Position numbers and translations under genes: made by a program. A stretch of 64,000 nt of DNA, from the NCBI RefSeq assembly GCF_000717645.1, contig NZ_JNZZ01000016.1, positions 1-64,000 on the forward strand, read 5' to 3'. Within the stretch, counting starts at the first letter, position 1; each line of letters opens with the position of its first letter. Positions 43,099 to 52,081 of this stretch are shown here, piece after piece. The notes below the pieces were generated by a model. The model saw nothing but the letters and a program-made list of their open reading frames with translations. It had not been told where the DNA came from and searched no databases. The stretch comes from Streptomyces californicus (GTDB lineage: Bacteria; Actinomycetota; Actinomycetes; Streptomycetales; Streptomycetaceae).

Positions 43099-44127
43099 AT
43101 GGCATCGGGCCAGCAGGTGGCGGTGTACGGCGCGTACGGTCACACCGGGCGGTTCGTCGTGGCGGAACTGCTGGAGCGGGGGTTCTCCCCGGTGCTCTCC
43201 GGGCGGGACGCCGCCGAACTGGAGGCGCTGGCGCGGGAGACCGGCGCGCAGGCCCGCCCGGCCTCGGCCGACGACGCGGCGGCGCTGGACCGCGCGCTGG
43301 CCGGGGCTTCGGCCGTCGTCAACTGCGCCGGGCCCTTCGCGGTCACGGCGGCCCCCGTGATCGAGGCTGCGCTGCGCGCCGGGATCCCGTACCTGGACGT
43401 GGCGGCCGAGATCGAGGCCAACGCCGACACGTTCGAGCGCTTCGCCGAGCGGGCGCTGGAGGCGGAGACGGTCGTGGTTCCGGCGATGGCGTTCTTCGGC
43501 GGTCTGGGGGATCTGCTGGTCACCGCCGCGATGGGCGGCCGGACGGCGGCCGACGAGGTGCACGTCGCGTACGGGCTGAGCAGTTGGCACCCCACCGCCG
43601 GTACGCGGACGGCGGGCGCGGTGTCCCGGCAGCGGCGGGACGGGCGGCGCGTCGTCCGCACCGGGGGGCGGCTGGAGTACCGCGCCGACGCGCCTCCGAC
43701 CCTGGAGTGGCGGTTCCCCGTGCCGCTGGGGCCCCGGACGGTGATCGGGGAGTTCACCATGGCCGACGTCGTGACCGTGCCCAGCCATCTGTCCGTTCCC
43801 GAGGTGCGGACGTACATGACGGCGGACGCGGCCCGCGACATCGCGTCCCCACGGACGCCGCCGCCTGCCGCCGCGGATCCGAGCGGGCGGTCCGACCAGA
43901 CGTTCCTGGTGGACGTCGTCGTGCGCTCGGGCTCAGAGGAGTGGCGGGCGGTGGCCCGGGGCCGGGACATCTACGCGGTGACCGCGCCCCTCGTCGTGGA
44001 GGCGCTGGAGCGGGTCCTCACGGGACGGGCGGAGGCGTACGGCGTCGTCTCGGCGGGCGAGGCGTTCGACGCACCCGACTTCCTGCGCGCGCTGTCGGCG
44101 CACATCACCGTGGAGTTCCCGTCCTGA
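43099..44127 (+). CDS. Saccharopine-dehydrogenase-like NAD(P)-binding protein
   Basis: This is a 342-aa protein. A Rossmann fold opens VAVYGAYGHTGRFVVAELLE, followed by SAVVNCAGPFAVTAAPVIEA and the family helix IEANADTFERFAERALEAET. It belongs to the trans-acting enoyl-reductase/saccharopine-dehydrogenase-like NAD(P)-binding proteins; the substrate is unknown. ATG 43099 follows AAGGGGAG. It is divergent from the GlxA-type regulator and convergent with the hydrolase at 44138. Confidence 0.8.
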   Translation: MASGQQVAVYGAYGHTGRFVVAELLERGFSPVLSGRDAAELEALARETGAQARPASADDAAALDRALAGASAVVNCAGPFAVTAAPVIEAALRAGIPYLDVAAEIEANADTFERFAERALEAETVVVPAMAFFGGLGDLLVTAAMGGRTAADEVHVAYGLSSWHPTAGTRTAGAVSRQRRDGRRVVRTGGRLEYRADAPPTLEWRFPVPLGPRTVIGEFTMADVVTVPSHLSVPEVRTYMTADAARDIASPRTPPPAAADPSGRSDQTFLVDVVVRSGSEEWRAVARGRDIYAVTAPLVVEALERVLTGRAEAYGVVSAGEAFDAPDFLRALSAHITVEFPS

Positions 44128-44137
44128 GGCGGCGCCG

Positions 44138-44935
44138 TCAGAGCGGGGATGCGCCGCTCTCCGCCCGGCGCAGCGGCATCATCGTCTCGACCGCCTCCTG
44201 GGCGAGGTGGTCGAGGATCATCCGGTTGACGAGGCCGGGTTTCTCCAGCGGGACCAGGTGGGAGGCGCCGGGGAGGATCGCGAGTTCGGCGTCGGGGATC
44301 GCCCGGTAGAGCGCTGTCGTGTGCTCCAGCGTCATCAGGTCGTCGTCGCCCGCCATCACGAGGGTGGACGCCCGGACGCGGGCCAGGTCCCCGGAGGTCA
44401 GCGCGGGCTGGGTGCGCCACATGTCGATCACCTTGGCGGCCACGACGGGCCAGTGGCCGGCTCCGTCCGGTGCGACCGGCTCGTACATCTCGCGGAAGAA
44501 CGCGAGGTCGGGCCCGTCGGGCGTCATCGTGTCGAGCATCGCCGGTTCGGCGAAGCACTCGGGCCCGGGGCGGAAGTTGGCGCCGATCGCGACGACCTTG
44601 CGGACGAGGTCGGGCCGGTCGCGGGCGACGAGCAGTGCGACCACTCCCCCGTCGCTCCAGCCGACGAGGTGCGCCGGCCCGCCGACGACCCGTTCCAGGA
44701 AGGCCACGGTGTCGTCGGCCATGTCCTGGTACGTGAGCGGGCCCGGGACGTCGGCGGTGTGGCCGTGCGCGCGCCGCTCCGGCAGGAAGAGGCGGTGGGC
44801 GGCGGCGAGGTCGGCGCGCTGGGCTCCCCAGGTGTCGTTGGTGCAGAAGCCGCCGTGCAACAGGACCAGCGGGTCGCCGGCGCCCTCGGTCTCGTACCAG
44901 GTCCGGACCCCGGGCAGATCCGCGTACTCACCCAT
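44138..44935 (-). CDS. Alpha/beta-fold hydrolase
   Basis: This is a 265-aa protein. Motifs are the oxyanion-hole strand LVLLHGGFCTNDTW (about 24-37), the nucleophile elbow GWSDGG (Ser about 92), the acid in VMAGDDDLM, and the His in GASHLVPLEKP. It resembles general ester or lactone hydrolases; the substrate is unknown. ATG 44935. Confidence 0.85.
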   Translation of the reverse strand: MGEYADLPGVRTWYETEGAGDPLVLLHGGFCTNDTWGAQRADLAAAHRLFLPERRAHGHTADVPGPLTYQDMADDTVAFLERVVGGPAHLVGWSDGGVVALLVARDRPDLVRKVVAIGANFRPGPECFAEPAMLDTMTPDGPDLAFFREMYEPVAPDGAGHWPVVAAKVIDMWRTQPALTSGDLARVRASTLVMAGDDDLMTLEHTTALYRAIPDAELAILPGASHLVPLEKPGLVNRMILDHLAQEAVETMMPLRRAESGASPL

Positions 44936-45222
44936 CGTCTACCGCCTCCCAAGGGCTGCCGCGTGTCCGTGCCGGGCCCGTCCGCGGCCGGTCCGCGCGT
45001 CTGCGGCCAGTCTGTGCGGTGGCCTCGGGGGTCGCCAGGCGTACGGGTCCGGTGGGGTGCGGGCGGGGCGGCGGTGGGGCTCGCGCGGGGGTGACGGGGC
45101 GGTGGCGGCCGGCCGGAAAGAAATCCGGGAATTCTCGCGCGCCGATGTCGAGATCCCGTGTCCGGCTCCGTCCCCGGGGTGGAAGCGGCCAGAATGGGCC
45201 GCCCGCACCGAGGAGTGACACC

Positions 45223-45630
45223 ATGGCCAAGTACCTGCTGCTCAAGCACTACCGCGGCGCCCCCGCCCCGGTCAACGACGTTCCCATGGACCGGTGGACG
45301 CCCGAGGAAATCTCGGCCCACATGCGGTACATGCAGGACTTCGCGGACCGGCTGGAGAAGTCCGGGGAGTTCGTCGACGGCCAGGCCCTGGCCCCGGAGG
45401 GCGCATGGGTCCGGTACGACGGCGAGGGCCGGCCGCCGGTCACCGACGGGCCGTTCCCCGAGACCAAGGACCTCATCGCCGGCTGGATGATCATCGACGT
45501 GGACGGGTACGACCGGGCGGTCGAGCTGGCCGGGGAGCTGTCGGCCGCTCCGGGGGCGGGCGGGAAGCCGATCCACGAGTGGCTGGAGGTGCGGCCGTTC
45601 CTGACCGCGCCGCCCGCCGTCACGGAGTGA
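45223..45630 (+). CDS. YCII-like DGPF-domain protein
   Basis: This is a 135-aa protein with the ferredoxin-like fold and the hallmark VTDGPFPETKDLIAGWMIID. ATG 45223 follows GAGGAG. It is directly upstream of, and only 7 bp from, an ECF sigma factor of the type that is regularly paired with DGPF proteins (ECF42 group). The DGPF protein is thought to take part in the response, but its reaction is not known. Confidence 0.9.
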   Translation: MAKYLLLKHYRGAPAPVNDVPMDRWTPEEISAHMRYMQDFADRLEKSGEFVDGQALAPEGAWVRYDGEGRPPVTDGPFPETKDLIAGWMIIDVDGYDRAVELAGELSAAPGAGGKPIHEWLEVRPFLTAPPAVTE

Positions 45631-45637
45631 CGCCCCG

Positions 45638-46810
45638 GTGGACGCACTCCTGTTGCGGAGTCTCACACCGGGGGTGATCGGGGTCCTCGTCCGCCGCGGA
45701 GCCGATTTCGCGGCGGCCGAGGACGCCGTGCAGGACGCCCTGGTCGAGGCGGTCCGCGTCTGGCCCGACGACCCGCCGCGCGACCCGAAGGGCTGGCTGA
45801 TCACCGTGGCGTGGCGGCGGTTCGTGGACGCGGCCCGGGCGGAGACGGCCCGGCGGCGGCGCGAGGACCGGGCGGAGACGGAGCCCGCCCCCGGCCCAGC
45901 GCCGTCGGTCGACGACACCCTCCAGCTGTACTTCCTGTGCGCCCATCCGTCGCTGACGCCCTCGTCCGCCGTCGCGCTCACCCTCCGGGCCGTCGGGGGG
46001 CTCACCACACGCCAGATCGCCCGGGCCTACCTGGTGCCCGAGGCGACGGTGGCGCAGCGCATCAGCCGGGCGAAGCGCACGGTCTCGGCTGTGCGGTTGG
46101 ACCGGCCCGGGGATGTCGCGACCGTGCTGCGGGTGCTCTACCTCGTCTTCAACGAGGGCTATTCGGGGGACGTCGACCTCTCCGCGGAGGCGATCCGGCT
46201 CACCCGTCAGCTGGCGGCGGCGATCGACCATCCGGAGGTGGCGGGGCTGCTCGCGCTGATGCTGCTCCACCATGCCCGGCGCGCGTCGCGGACCGCCGCG
46301 GACGGGAGCCTGGTGCCGCTCGCCGAACAGGACCGGGGCCGGTGGGAGACCGGAATGATCGCCGAGGGCGTCGGGATCCTGCAGGCGGCCCTCGCCCGGG
46401 ACCGGTTGGGCGAGTTCCAGGCACAGGCGGCGATCGCCGCGCTCCACTGCGACGCCCCTTCGGCGGAGGAGACCGACTGGGCGCAGATCGTCGAGTGGTA
46501 CGACGAGCTGGCGGGGCTGACGGACAGCCCGGTCGTCCGCCTCAACCGGGCGGTGGCGGTGGGCGAGGCGGACGGCCCCAGGGCCGGCCTCAACGAACTC
46601 GCTTCGCTGAGCGAGGAGTTGCCCCGGCACGCGGCGGTTTCGGCGTATCTCCACGAGCGCGACGGCGATCGCGCGACGGCGGCCCGGCTGTACGCGGAGG
46701 CCGCCCACAGGGCGCCGACGCTCGCCGAGCGCGACCATTTGACGCGGCAGGCCGCCCGATTGAACGCCGTCGATGCGGATCGGGCGGAAGACCCCCGTGG
46801 TGACATTTAG
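45638..46810 (+). CDS. ECF42-type sigma factor with C-terminal TPR-like extension
   Basis: This is a 390-aa protein, about twice the length of a simple ECF sigma factor. Region 2 is at about 15-75 (DFAAAEDAVQDALVEAVRVW) and region 4 at about 110-160 (GLTTRQIARAYLVPEATVAQ). The remaining 220 residues are helical TPR-like repeats (EGVGILQAALARDRLGEFQA, HAAVSAYLHERDGDRATAAR, LYAEAAHRAP). This architecture with an upstream DGPF gene defines ECF42 sigma factors, which lack a classical anti-sigma factor and depend on the C-terminal extension. GTG 45638. Its TAG stop lies inside the iron box of the next gene. Confidence 0.88.
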   Translation: MDALLLRSLTPGVIGVLVRRGADFAAAEDAVQDALVEAVRVWPDDPPRDPKGWLITVAWRRFVDAARAETARRRREDRAETEPAPGPAPSVDDTLQLYFLCAHPSLTPSSAVALTLRAVGGLTTRQIARAYLVPEATVAQRISRAKRTVSAVRLDRPGDVATVLRVLYLVFNEGYSGDVDLSAEAIRLTRQLAAAIDHPEVAGLLALMLLHHARRASRTAADGSLVPLAEQDRGRWETGMIAEGVGILQAALARDRLGEFQAQAAIAALHCDAPSAEETDWAQIVEWYDELAGLTDSPVVRLNRAVAVGEADGPRAGLNELASLSEELPRHAAVSAYLHERDGDRATAARLYAEAAHRAPTLAERDHLTRQAARLNAVDADRAEDPRGDI

Positions 46811-46825
46811 GTAAGCCTCACCTAA
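46807..46825 (+). promoter_or_regulatory. Iron box (DmdR1/IdeR-type operator)
   Basis: The 19 bp TTAGGTAAGCCTCACCTAA closely match the DtxR/IdeR/DmdR1 iron box (TTAGGTTAGGCTAACCTAA). It overlaps the sigma-factor stop codon and lies 130-150 bp before the HtaA-domain gene, so that gene should be repressed by iron. Confidence 0.85.
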
Positions 46826-46954
46826 TATGCGGTTGTCGACTTCGGGTCCCCCACATTCCAGGAAGCCGGTATCCCCCCTTTCTTTCGTTCACCCCCGGGC
46901 GCGGCTCCGTCCTGACGAGCGCCGTACCCCTCCCCCGAAGGAGACATGCAGCGC

Positions 46955-48883
46955 ATGTCCATGCCCCGTCGCGGCCGCCTGGCCGCACTCGCCGCCCTGA
47001 CCGTCGTCTCCGTGGGCGCCGGCGTCCTCGCCGTCCCCGCCTCCGCCGCCACGGGCGTCCACGCATCGGCTCGGGCCGAGACGTCGGGCACCGCCCGCGC
47101 GGCCTCCCCGATCCTGGTGAGCGGCGCGTCCTCCTGGGGCTTCAAGGACACCTGGACCCAGTACGTCACCCGCTTCGGCGGCACGGTGACCACGGGCGGC
47201 GGCGCGAGCGCGGACACCGCCGGCAAGGTGACCTATCCCGTCAAGCACGGCACGGTCGACGCCGCCGGGCGCTCCGCCGACGTACGGTTCGGCGGATCGG
47301 TCACCTACGCGGTGCCCGCCCACGACATCACCGGCATCACCCTCGCCAACCCTCGGGTGGTCCTCAAGGACGGCCGGGGCGCGCTCCACATGGACGTGAC
47401 GACCGATCTGGTCGCCGGTGAGGCCCCGGTCACCACGACGGCCGTGCCGCTGGCGGACCTCACCGCGTCGGCCGGCGCCCTCGACGGCGACGTCCTCGAC
47501 TGGTCGGGCATCACGGCCGCGCTCACCGAGAAGGGTTCGTCGATCTTCTCGTTCCAGGGGCGGCCCATGTACCCGGCCGGCACGGCGCTGGACCCGCTCA
47601 CCGTCGGCGGCCGCGTCAGCGTCCCGACCCTGACGGTCAGCCAGGCGACCGGACTGGGCGCGGAGAACGAGGTCACGGTCAGCGGGAAGGGCTACCAGCC
47701 GGGGCGCGGGGTGTACCTGGCCCAGTCCATAGCGATGCCCGGCACCACGTACCCGAGCGTCTTCGGCAACCCGGTGTACATCCGCCAGGTCGGCGCGGAC
47801 GGCACCTTCACCGTCACGGCCAAGCTCACCGAGACGTTCACCCCCTCCGGGGGCGACGCCGTCGACTGCCGCACGACCGCCTGCTTCCTCACGAGCTTCA
47901 ACTCGCACGACGGTTCCGACCCCACGTGGATGCCGTCCCGTGCCCAGGACGTGGCCCAGCCGCTCTCGTTCGGTACGAAGGTGCCCGCCGCCACCGTGAC
48001 CCGGCAGCCCGTGTCGCGTACCGCGCGTTCGGGTGCGACCGCCGTCTTCACCGCCGCCGCGGACGGCGCCGACTCGGTCCGCTGGGAGCGGAGCACCGAC
48101 AAGGGCGCGACCTGGAACACCGTCTCCGGCGCCACCTCCACCACGCTGTCGGTGAAGGCGGCCGCGTCGCTGAACGCCTCCCGCTACCGCGCCGTCTTCG
48201 TCAACGCCTCCGGCGAGACGGCCACCTCGGCCGCGACGCTCACGGTGTCCGCCGTCCCGTCCCGGATCATCTCCTTCAACGCCTCCCCCGAACCGGTCGC
48301 CAAGGGCGGCAAGCTGAAGGTGGTCGGAACGCTCCAGACCGTCGGCGCCACGGACAACACCTGGCGTCCGCAGGCCAAGACGGCCCTGGTGGTCGAGTTC
48401 CAGGCGAAGGGCGCCAAGACCTGGAGCCGGGCCGCCACGGTCACCACCGACGCGAAGGGCGTGGCGACCGCGTCGGTCACCGCCGTCAAGGACGGCACCT
48501 GGCGCGCTCGTTACGCGGGCACCGCGGACCGGGCGGCGGCCGTCAGCTCCTCGGACTACGTGGACGTCAAGCTGCGCACCTCGGTGTCGGGCTTCAACGC
48601 GTCCCCGGAGCCGGTCCGCAAGGGCCGCACCATCACCGTCAAGGGCACCCTGCGCACCCTGGACGGCACCTGGAAGAACACCTCGGGCCAGTCCGTGGCC
48701 ATCCTGTTCAAGGCCGACGGCTCCAGCAAGTGGAGCAAGCAGGCCACCGTGCGCACCAACAGCCGCGGCGTCTTCTCCAAGGGCTTCACCGCCAAGAAGG
48801 ACGGCACGTGGAAGGCCGAGTTCAAGGCCACCTCGTCCCGGCTGGGCACGATCAGCTCCGGCGACCGCGTCGACGTGCGCTGA
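46955..48883 (+). CDS. Secreted HtaA-domain protein (haem/iron uptake), iron regulated
   Basis: This is a 642-aa protein with a signal peptide (RRGRLAALAALTVVSVGAGV, cleaved near ASAA). Residues about 50-220 form an HtaA-type domain (SWGFKDTWTQYVTRFGGTVT). They are followed by an Ig-like stretch (TVSQATGLGAENEVTVSGKG), a second Ig-like unit, and two copies of a C-terminal module beginning FNASPEPV (about residues 430 and 535). HtaA domains bind haem in Corynebacterium haem uptake. ATG 46955 is 11 bp after AAGGAG; ATG 46946 is too close to it. The upstream iron box supports an iron-acquisition role. No sortase signal or C-terminal anchor is seen, so it is probably released or bound by a partner. 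Confidence 0.8.
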   Translation: MSMPRRGRLAALAALTVVSVGAGVLAVPASAATGVHASARAETSGTARAASPILVSGASSWGFKDTWTQYVTRFGGTVTTGGGASADTAGKVTYPVKHGTVDAAGRSADVRFGGSVTYAVPAHDITGITLANPRVVLKDGRGALHMDVTTDLVAGEAPVTTTAVPLADLTASAGALDGDVLDWSGITAALTEKGSSIFSFQGRPMYPAGTALDPLTVGGRVSVPTLTVSQATGLGAENEVTVSGKGYQPGRGVYLAQSIAMPGTTYPSVFGNPVYIRQVGADGTFTVTAKLTETFTPSGGDAVDCRTTACFLTSFNSHDGSDPTWMPSRAQDVAQPLSFGTKVPAATVTRQPVSRTARSGATAVFTAAADGADSVRWERSTDKGATWNTVSGATSTTLSVKAAASLNASRYRAVFVNASGETATSAATLTVSAVPSRIISFNASPEPVAKGGKLKVVGTLQTVGATDNTWRPQAKTALVVEFQAKGAKTWSRAATVTTDAKGVATASVTAVKDGTWRARYAGTADRAAAVSSSDYVDVKLRTSVSGFNASPEPVRKGRTITVKGTLRTLDGTWKNTSGQSVAILFKADGSSKWSKQATVRTNSRGVFSKGFTAKKDGTWKAEFKATSSRLGTISSGDRVDVR

Positions 48884-48896
48884 ACCCCGTACGTGT

Positions 48897-48930
48897 GCCG
48901 CGGCCGGCGGGTGCTCCCGTCGGCCGCGGC
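48897..48930. terminator. Bidirectional terminator between convergent genes
   Basis: Arms of 15 bp (left GCCGCGGCCGGCGGG, one mismatch) and a 4-base loop lie between the stops of the HtaA-domain gene and the GH6 gene. Confidence 0.7.
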
Positions 48931-48953
48931 CCGTACGCGTCGCGGCGCGCGGG

Positions 48954-50330
48954 TCAGCCCGCGTTCCCGCCGCCGAGGGGCGGGTTGGCGTTGCGGAGCA
49001 GCTCCCGGAACTGCGCGGAGAACCAGTGCCCGGCCACCGGGGAGTCGGGCAGGGCGCCGGTGAGGTTGTAGCCGTTGCGCCCGTTCCCGGTGTACGTCGG
49101 GTCGCACATCCGGTCGAAGCCCTTGCCCTCGTCGTTGTCGACGGGCCGGCTGCTGCCGTCCGACTCGCCCGGGGGCTTGGCCCAGACGTAGGCGTCGATT
49201 CCCGGCTCGGGCGCGGTCGTGGGGCGCTCCCCGATGCCCGCTCCGCTCTGGTTGCACCAGTTGCCGGCGTGGATGCGCCGGTCGGTCCGCCCGCCGTCCA
49301 CGTAGGCGTCGGCGCTGGTCAGGAGGCCGGGCCCGGTGGGGCGCGAGGCGCCGCCCCAGCCGTTGCGGGCGGTGTCGACGAGCATCCCGAGGTCGGCGGC
49401 GAAGCCCTGGCGAACGAGTTCGGTGCGCAGGGCCTGGGCGAAGGACAGCTCGTCCACGTAGTAGTTCCAGTCCACCCAGCGGGACTGGCGCACCGTGGTC
49501 CCGTTGACGGAGTCGGTCACCTTGAAGTGCGGTTCCCTCAGGGCCGAGTAGTTGGCCGTGTTCACGATGAAGCCGTGGACGTCCGAGACGGTGGCGCCCT
49601 CCGTCGTCGCCGCCTTCTTGAACTGTGCGGCGGCCGGGACGAAGTTGGAGTCCCAGCCGAGCCAGCCGTGGTGGGCGGCGTCCACGTAGTTGTAGACGTT
49701 GGGTATGGCACCGAGGGTGTGCAGGGCGTACCCGACGCCCTTCTCGTAGTTGCCGTTGGCCTTCATCGTGGCGCACTCGGGCGTCGAGCCGGCCGTGCCT
49801 CCGGCGTTGGTGACGAGGTTGGGCAGTGAGTCCGGTTCGATGAGGGTGACGATGCGCAGGCTCGCGTAGGCGGGGTCGGCGAGGATGTCGGCGATGGGGT
49901 CGATGTAGTCGCTCTTGTAGCGGCCCAGTTCGGTGGGGCCGAGTTCGCCGTTGGAGGCCAGTGCGGCGCAGTCCCGCCCTGGCAGGTTGTAGACGACGAC
50001 CTGGAAGAGGTCGGCTCCCTGGCTCACGGCCGTGTCGAGGTGCGCGCGCAGGCCGCGTGCGCCGGGTGTGCCGCCGATCGCGGCGATGCGGTCCATCCAG
50101 ACGAACGAGGGCTCGTTCGCGACGGCCGCGCCACCGGGCTCGGCGGCGGCCTTCGCGGACCAGTCGGGGTTCACGTAGGGGGTGGCCCCCGCGTAGGGGT
50201 TGTCCACGCGGGCGGCGGCCGACGCCTGTCCGGGAACGGCCACGGCGAGCGATGCGCCCATGATCAGGGCGGACAGTGCGGCGGCGGTCCTGCCGCGCGG
50301 TGCGGGTCGGGTGGTGCCTCTGCTGGTCAT
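48954..50330 (-). CDS. Secreted GH6 cellulase (endoglucanase/cellobiohydrolase)
   Basis: This is a 458-aa protein with a signal peptide (ALSALIMGASLAVAVPGQAS, AAA near residue 39). The GH6 fold shows VVVYNLPGRDCAALASNGEL, the catalytic-loop LIEPDSLPNLVTN, and the late acid motif YVWAKPPGESDGSS with its Asp. The Cys residues (CAAL, PECAT, WCNQ, MCDP) can form the two family disulfides. There is no carbohydrate-binding module. It hydrolyses beta-1,4-glucan outside the cell. Two CebR-type boxes upstream indicate repression lifted by cello-oligosaccharides. ATG 50330. Confidence 0.9.
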   Translation of the reverse strand: MTSRGTTRPAPRGRTAAALSALIMGASLAVAVPGQASAAARVDNPYAGATPYVNPDWSAKAAAEPGGAAVANEPSFVWMDRIAAIGGTPGARGLRAHLDTAVSQGADLFQVVVYNLPGRDCAALASNGELGPTELGRYKSDYIDPIADILADPAYASLRIVTLIEPDSLPNLVTNAGGTAGSTPECATMKANGNYEKGVGYALHTLGAIPNVYNYVDAAHHGWLGWDSNFVPAAAQFKKAATTEGATVSDVHGFIVNTANYSALREPHFKVTDSVNGTTVRQSRWVDWNYYVDELSFAQALRTELVRQGFAADLGMLVDTARNGWGGASRPTGPGLLTSADAYVDGGRTDRRIHAGNWCNQSGAGIGERPTTAPEPGIDAYVWAKPPGESDGSSRPVDNDEGKGFDRMCDPTYTGNGRNGYNLTGALPDSPVAGHWFSAQFRELLRNANPPLGGGNAG

Positions 50331-50432
50331 TGCGGCTCCGTGCTCCTCTCGTGCGCCCGTCGAGGTGTCGACGGACGAATCGGGGGTCCGTGACGCTCAG
50401 GAGGTAGGTGCTCGGTGGGGGAAAACGTTGCG

Positions 50433-50446
50433 TGGGAGCGCTCCCA
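50433..50446. promoter_or_regulatory. CebR operator
   Basis: The 14-bp palindrome TGGGAGCGCTCCCA is the exact CebR binding site known from Streptomyces cellulose-utilisation genes. It lies about 105 bp before the GH6 start. Confidence 0.9.
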
Positions 50447-50519
50447 AAGTGGCGCGACATCCGAGGGCTGTCAAGCACTGCAACCCAATGAGCTTGATAG
50501 GTAAGGGAATTGATGGTGA

Positions 50520-50533
50520 GTGGAGCGCTCCCA
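50520..50533. promoter_or_regulatory. Second CebR-type operator
   Basis: GTGGAGCGCTCCCA differs from the CebR palindrome at one position. It lies 190 bp before the GH6 start and about 270 bp before the sugar dehydrogenase gene, so it could also affect that gene. The rest of 50331-50803 holds no gene. Confidence 0.7.
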
Positions 50534-50803
50534 CCGCCAGGGTGAGAACCAGCGATCAGGCGCTACGGGTCGGTTCGGCGTCGAGGTTGGCCGACTTCCG
50601 GCTTGCGGACGGACGGGAACGGACCGCGGGCCGAAGATGCCGTGACGCTGGTCTGGGCCAAGTGGCTTCCGTCCCCCTATCCTCACCCGTAGCCGGTGAC
50701 ACACCTTCCCCCCACCCTGGTTGCCTGCCGGCCCGCACACCCCACCGAACCCCGTTCGGGCAGCAGGGTGACTCCCCCCATGCGCCGCCTCCAGGAGGCC
50801 ACG

Positions 50804-51937
50804 GTGAACGTTCGCACCAGAAGCTCGGCGATCATCGCAACGCTCTGTCTCGTCACTTCTCTCGCTCTGACGTCGGCATCGGCCGACGAATCCGCCACCG
50901 GACCGCGGGCGGCCGCCGCCCTGACCCAGGTGGCGAAGGCCACGTCGCCGACCGCCGGGGCGGCGGGTCCCGGCGACACCCTGTGGATCGCCGAACGCGC
51001 GGGAACCGTGCGCGTCCTGGACGGATCGGGGCTCGGCACACCGGTGCTCGACATCTCCGACGAGACCACCACCGACGGCGAACGCGGGCTGCTCGGCATC
51101 GCGTTCGACCCGACGTTCGCGCACTTCTACGTCTCGTTCACCGATCTCCAAGGCACCACCACCATCGACGAGTTCGCGGTGGAGGGCGGACGGTTGCAGC
51201 CGGACACCCGGCGGACCGTCCTCACCCAGGAGCAGCCGTACGCCAACCACAACGGCGGGGACATCGCCTTCGGCCCGGACGGCTACCTGTACATCGCCCT
51301 CGGTGACGGCGGCTCGGGCGGCGACCCGCACGGCAACGGGCAGAACCTCGACACCTTGCTCGGCAAGCTGCTGCGGATCGACCCGGTCGGCGGCGAGCCG
51401 TACGCGATCCCGGCGGACAACCCGTTCGTGGACGACGCGAACGCGAAGGGCGAGATCTGGGCGTACGGGCTGCGCAATCCGTGGCGGTTCTCCTTCGACG
51501 CGGGCACCGGCGACCTGCTGATCGGTGACGTCGGCCAGAGCGACTGGGAGGAGATCGACTGGGCGCCGGCGGACAGCGCGGGCGGCGAGAACTACGGCTG
51601 GTCCTCCATGGAGGGCACCCATCCCTTCCGGGGCGGCACGGAACCGGCCGACCACGTCCCGCCGGTCCACGAGTACGACCGCACGGGCCTCGGCTGCTCG
51701 GTGACGGGCGGATTCGTCTACCGGGGCGACGCCCTGCCGGAGTTGCGGGGCAGCTACGTGTTCAGCGACTACTGCGACGGCACGCTGCGCACGCTCCGGA
51801 TCGAGGACGGCCGGGTGACCGAGGAGGGCGACCTCGGCGTCAACGGCGGCGAGGTCATCTCGTTCGCGGAGGGCGGCGACGGCGAGCTGTACGTACTCAA
51901 CATCGCGGGCAGCGTCTTCCGGGTGGACCCCGCGTGA
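50804..51937 (+). CDS. Secreted PQQ-dependent sugar dehydrogenase-like protein
   Basis: This is a 377-aa protein with a signal peptide (SSAIIATLCLVTSLALTSAS, AD). The mature part is a six-bladed glucose/sorbosone dehydrogenase propeller, with GERGLLGIAFDPTFAHFYVS, YANHNGGDIAFGPDGYLYIA, LGDGGSGGDP, YGLRNPWRFSFD and GENYGWSSMEGTHPF. GTG 50804 is preferred because AGGAGG lies 5 bp upstream; ATG 50780 has no such site. It probably oxidises extracellular sugars. The gene is divergent from the GH6 cellulase with CebR boxes between, so both may respond to cellulose breakdown products. Confidence 0.85.
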   Translation: MNVRTRSSAIIATLCLVTSLALTSASADESATGPRAAAALTQVAKATSPTAGAAGPGDTLWIAERAGTVRVLDGSGLGTPVLDISDETTTDGERGLLGIAFDPTFAHFYVSFTDLQGTTTIDEFAVEGGRLQPDTRRTVLTQEQPYANHNGGDIAFGPDGYLYIALGDGGSGGDPHGNGQNLDTLLGKLLRIDPVGGEPYAIPADNPFVDDANAKGEIWAYGLRNPWRFSFDAGTGDLLIGDVGQSDWEEIDWAPADSAGGENYGWSSMEGTHPFRGGTEPADHVPPVHEYDRTGLGCSVTGGFVYRGDALPELRGSYVFSDYCDGTLRTLRIEDGRVTEEGDLGVNGGEVISFAEGGDGELYVLNIAGSVFRVDPA

Positions 51938-52081
51938 TCCGCTGACTCCCGCGCGGGCCGCCTCGGCACGGGCCCGCGCGGGCGCCTCGCCGTCCGTGGT
52001 GGCCGGCGGGGCGCCGACCGGCGACGCGACACCGGTGAAACACGGTTGAACACCGGTCCGTACCGCGGGAACAGTGTCCGC

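Noticed and set aside
45638..46810. Classical ECF sigma factor with anti-sigma partner
   Set aside because: No membrane anti-sigma gene is adjacent; the TPR-like extension and upstream DGPF gene indicate the ECF42 type instead.
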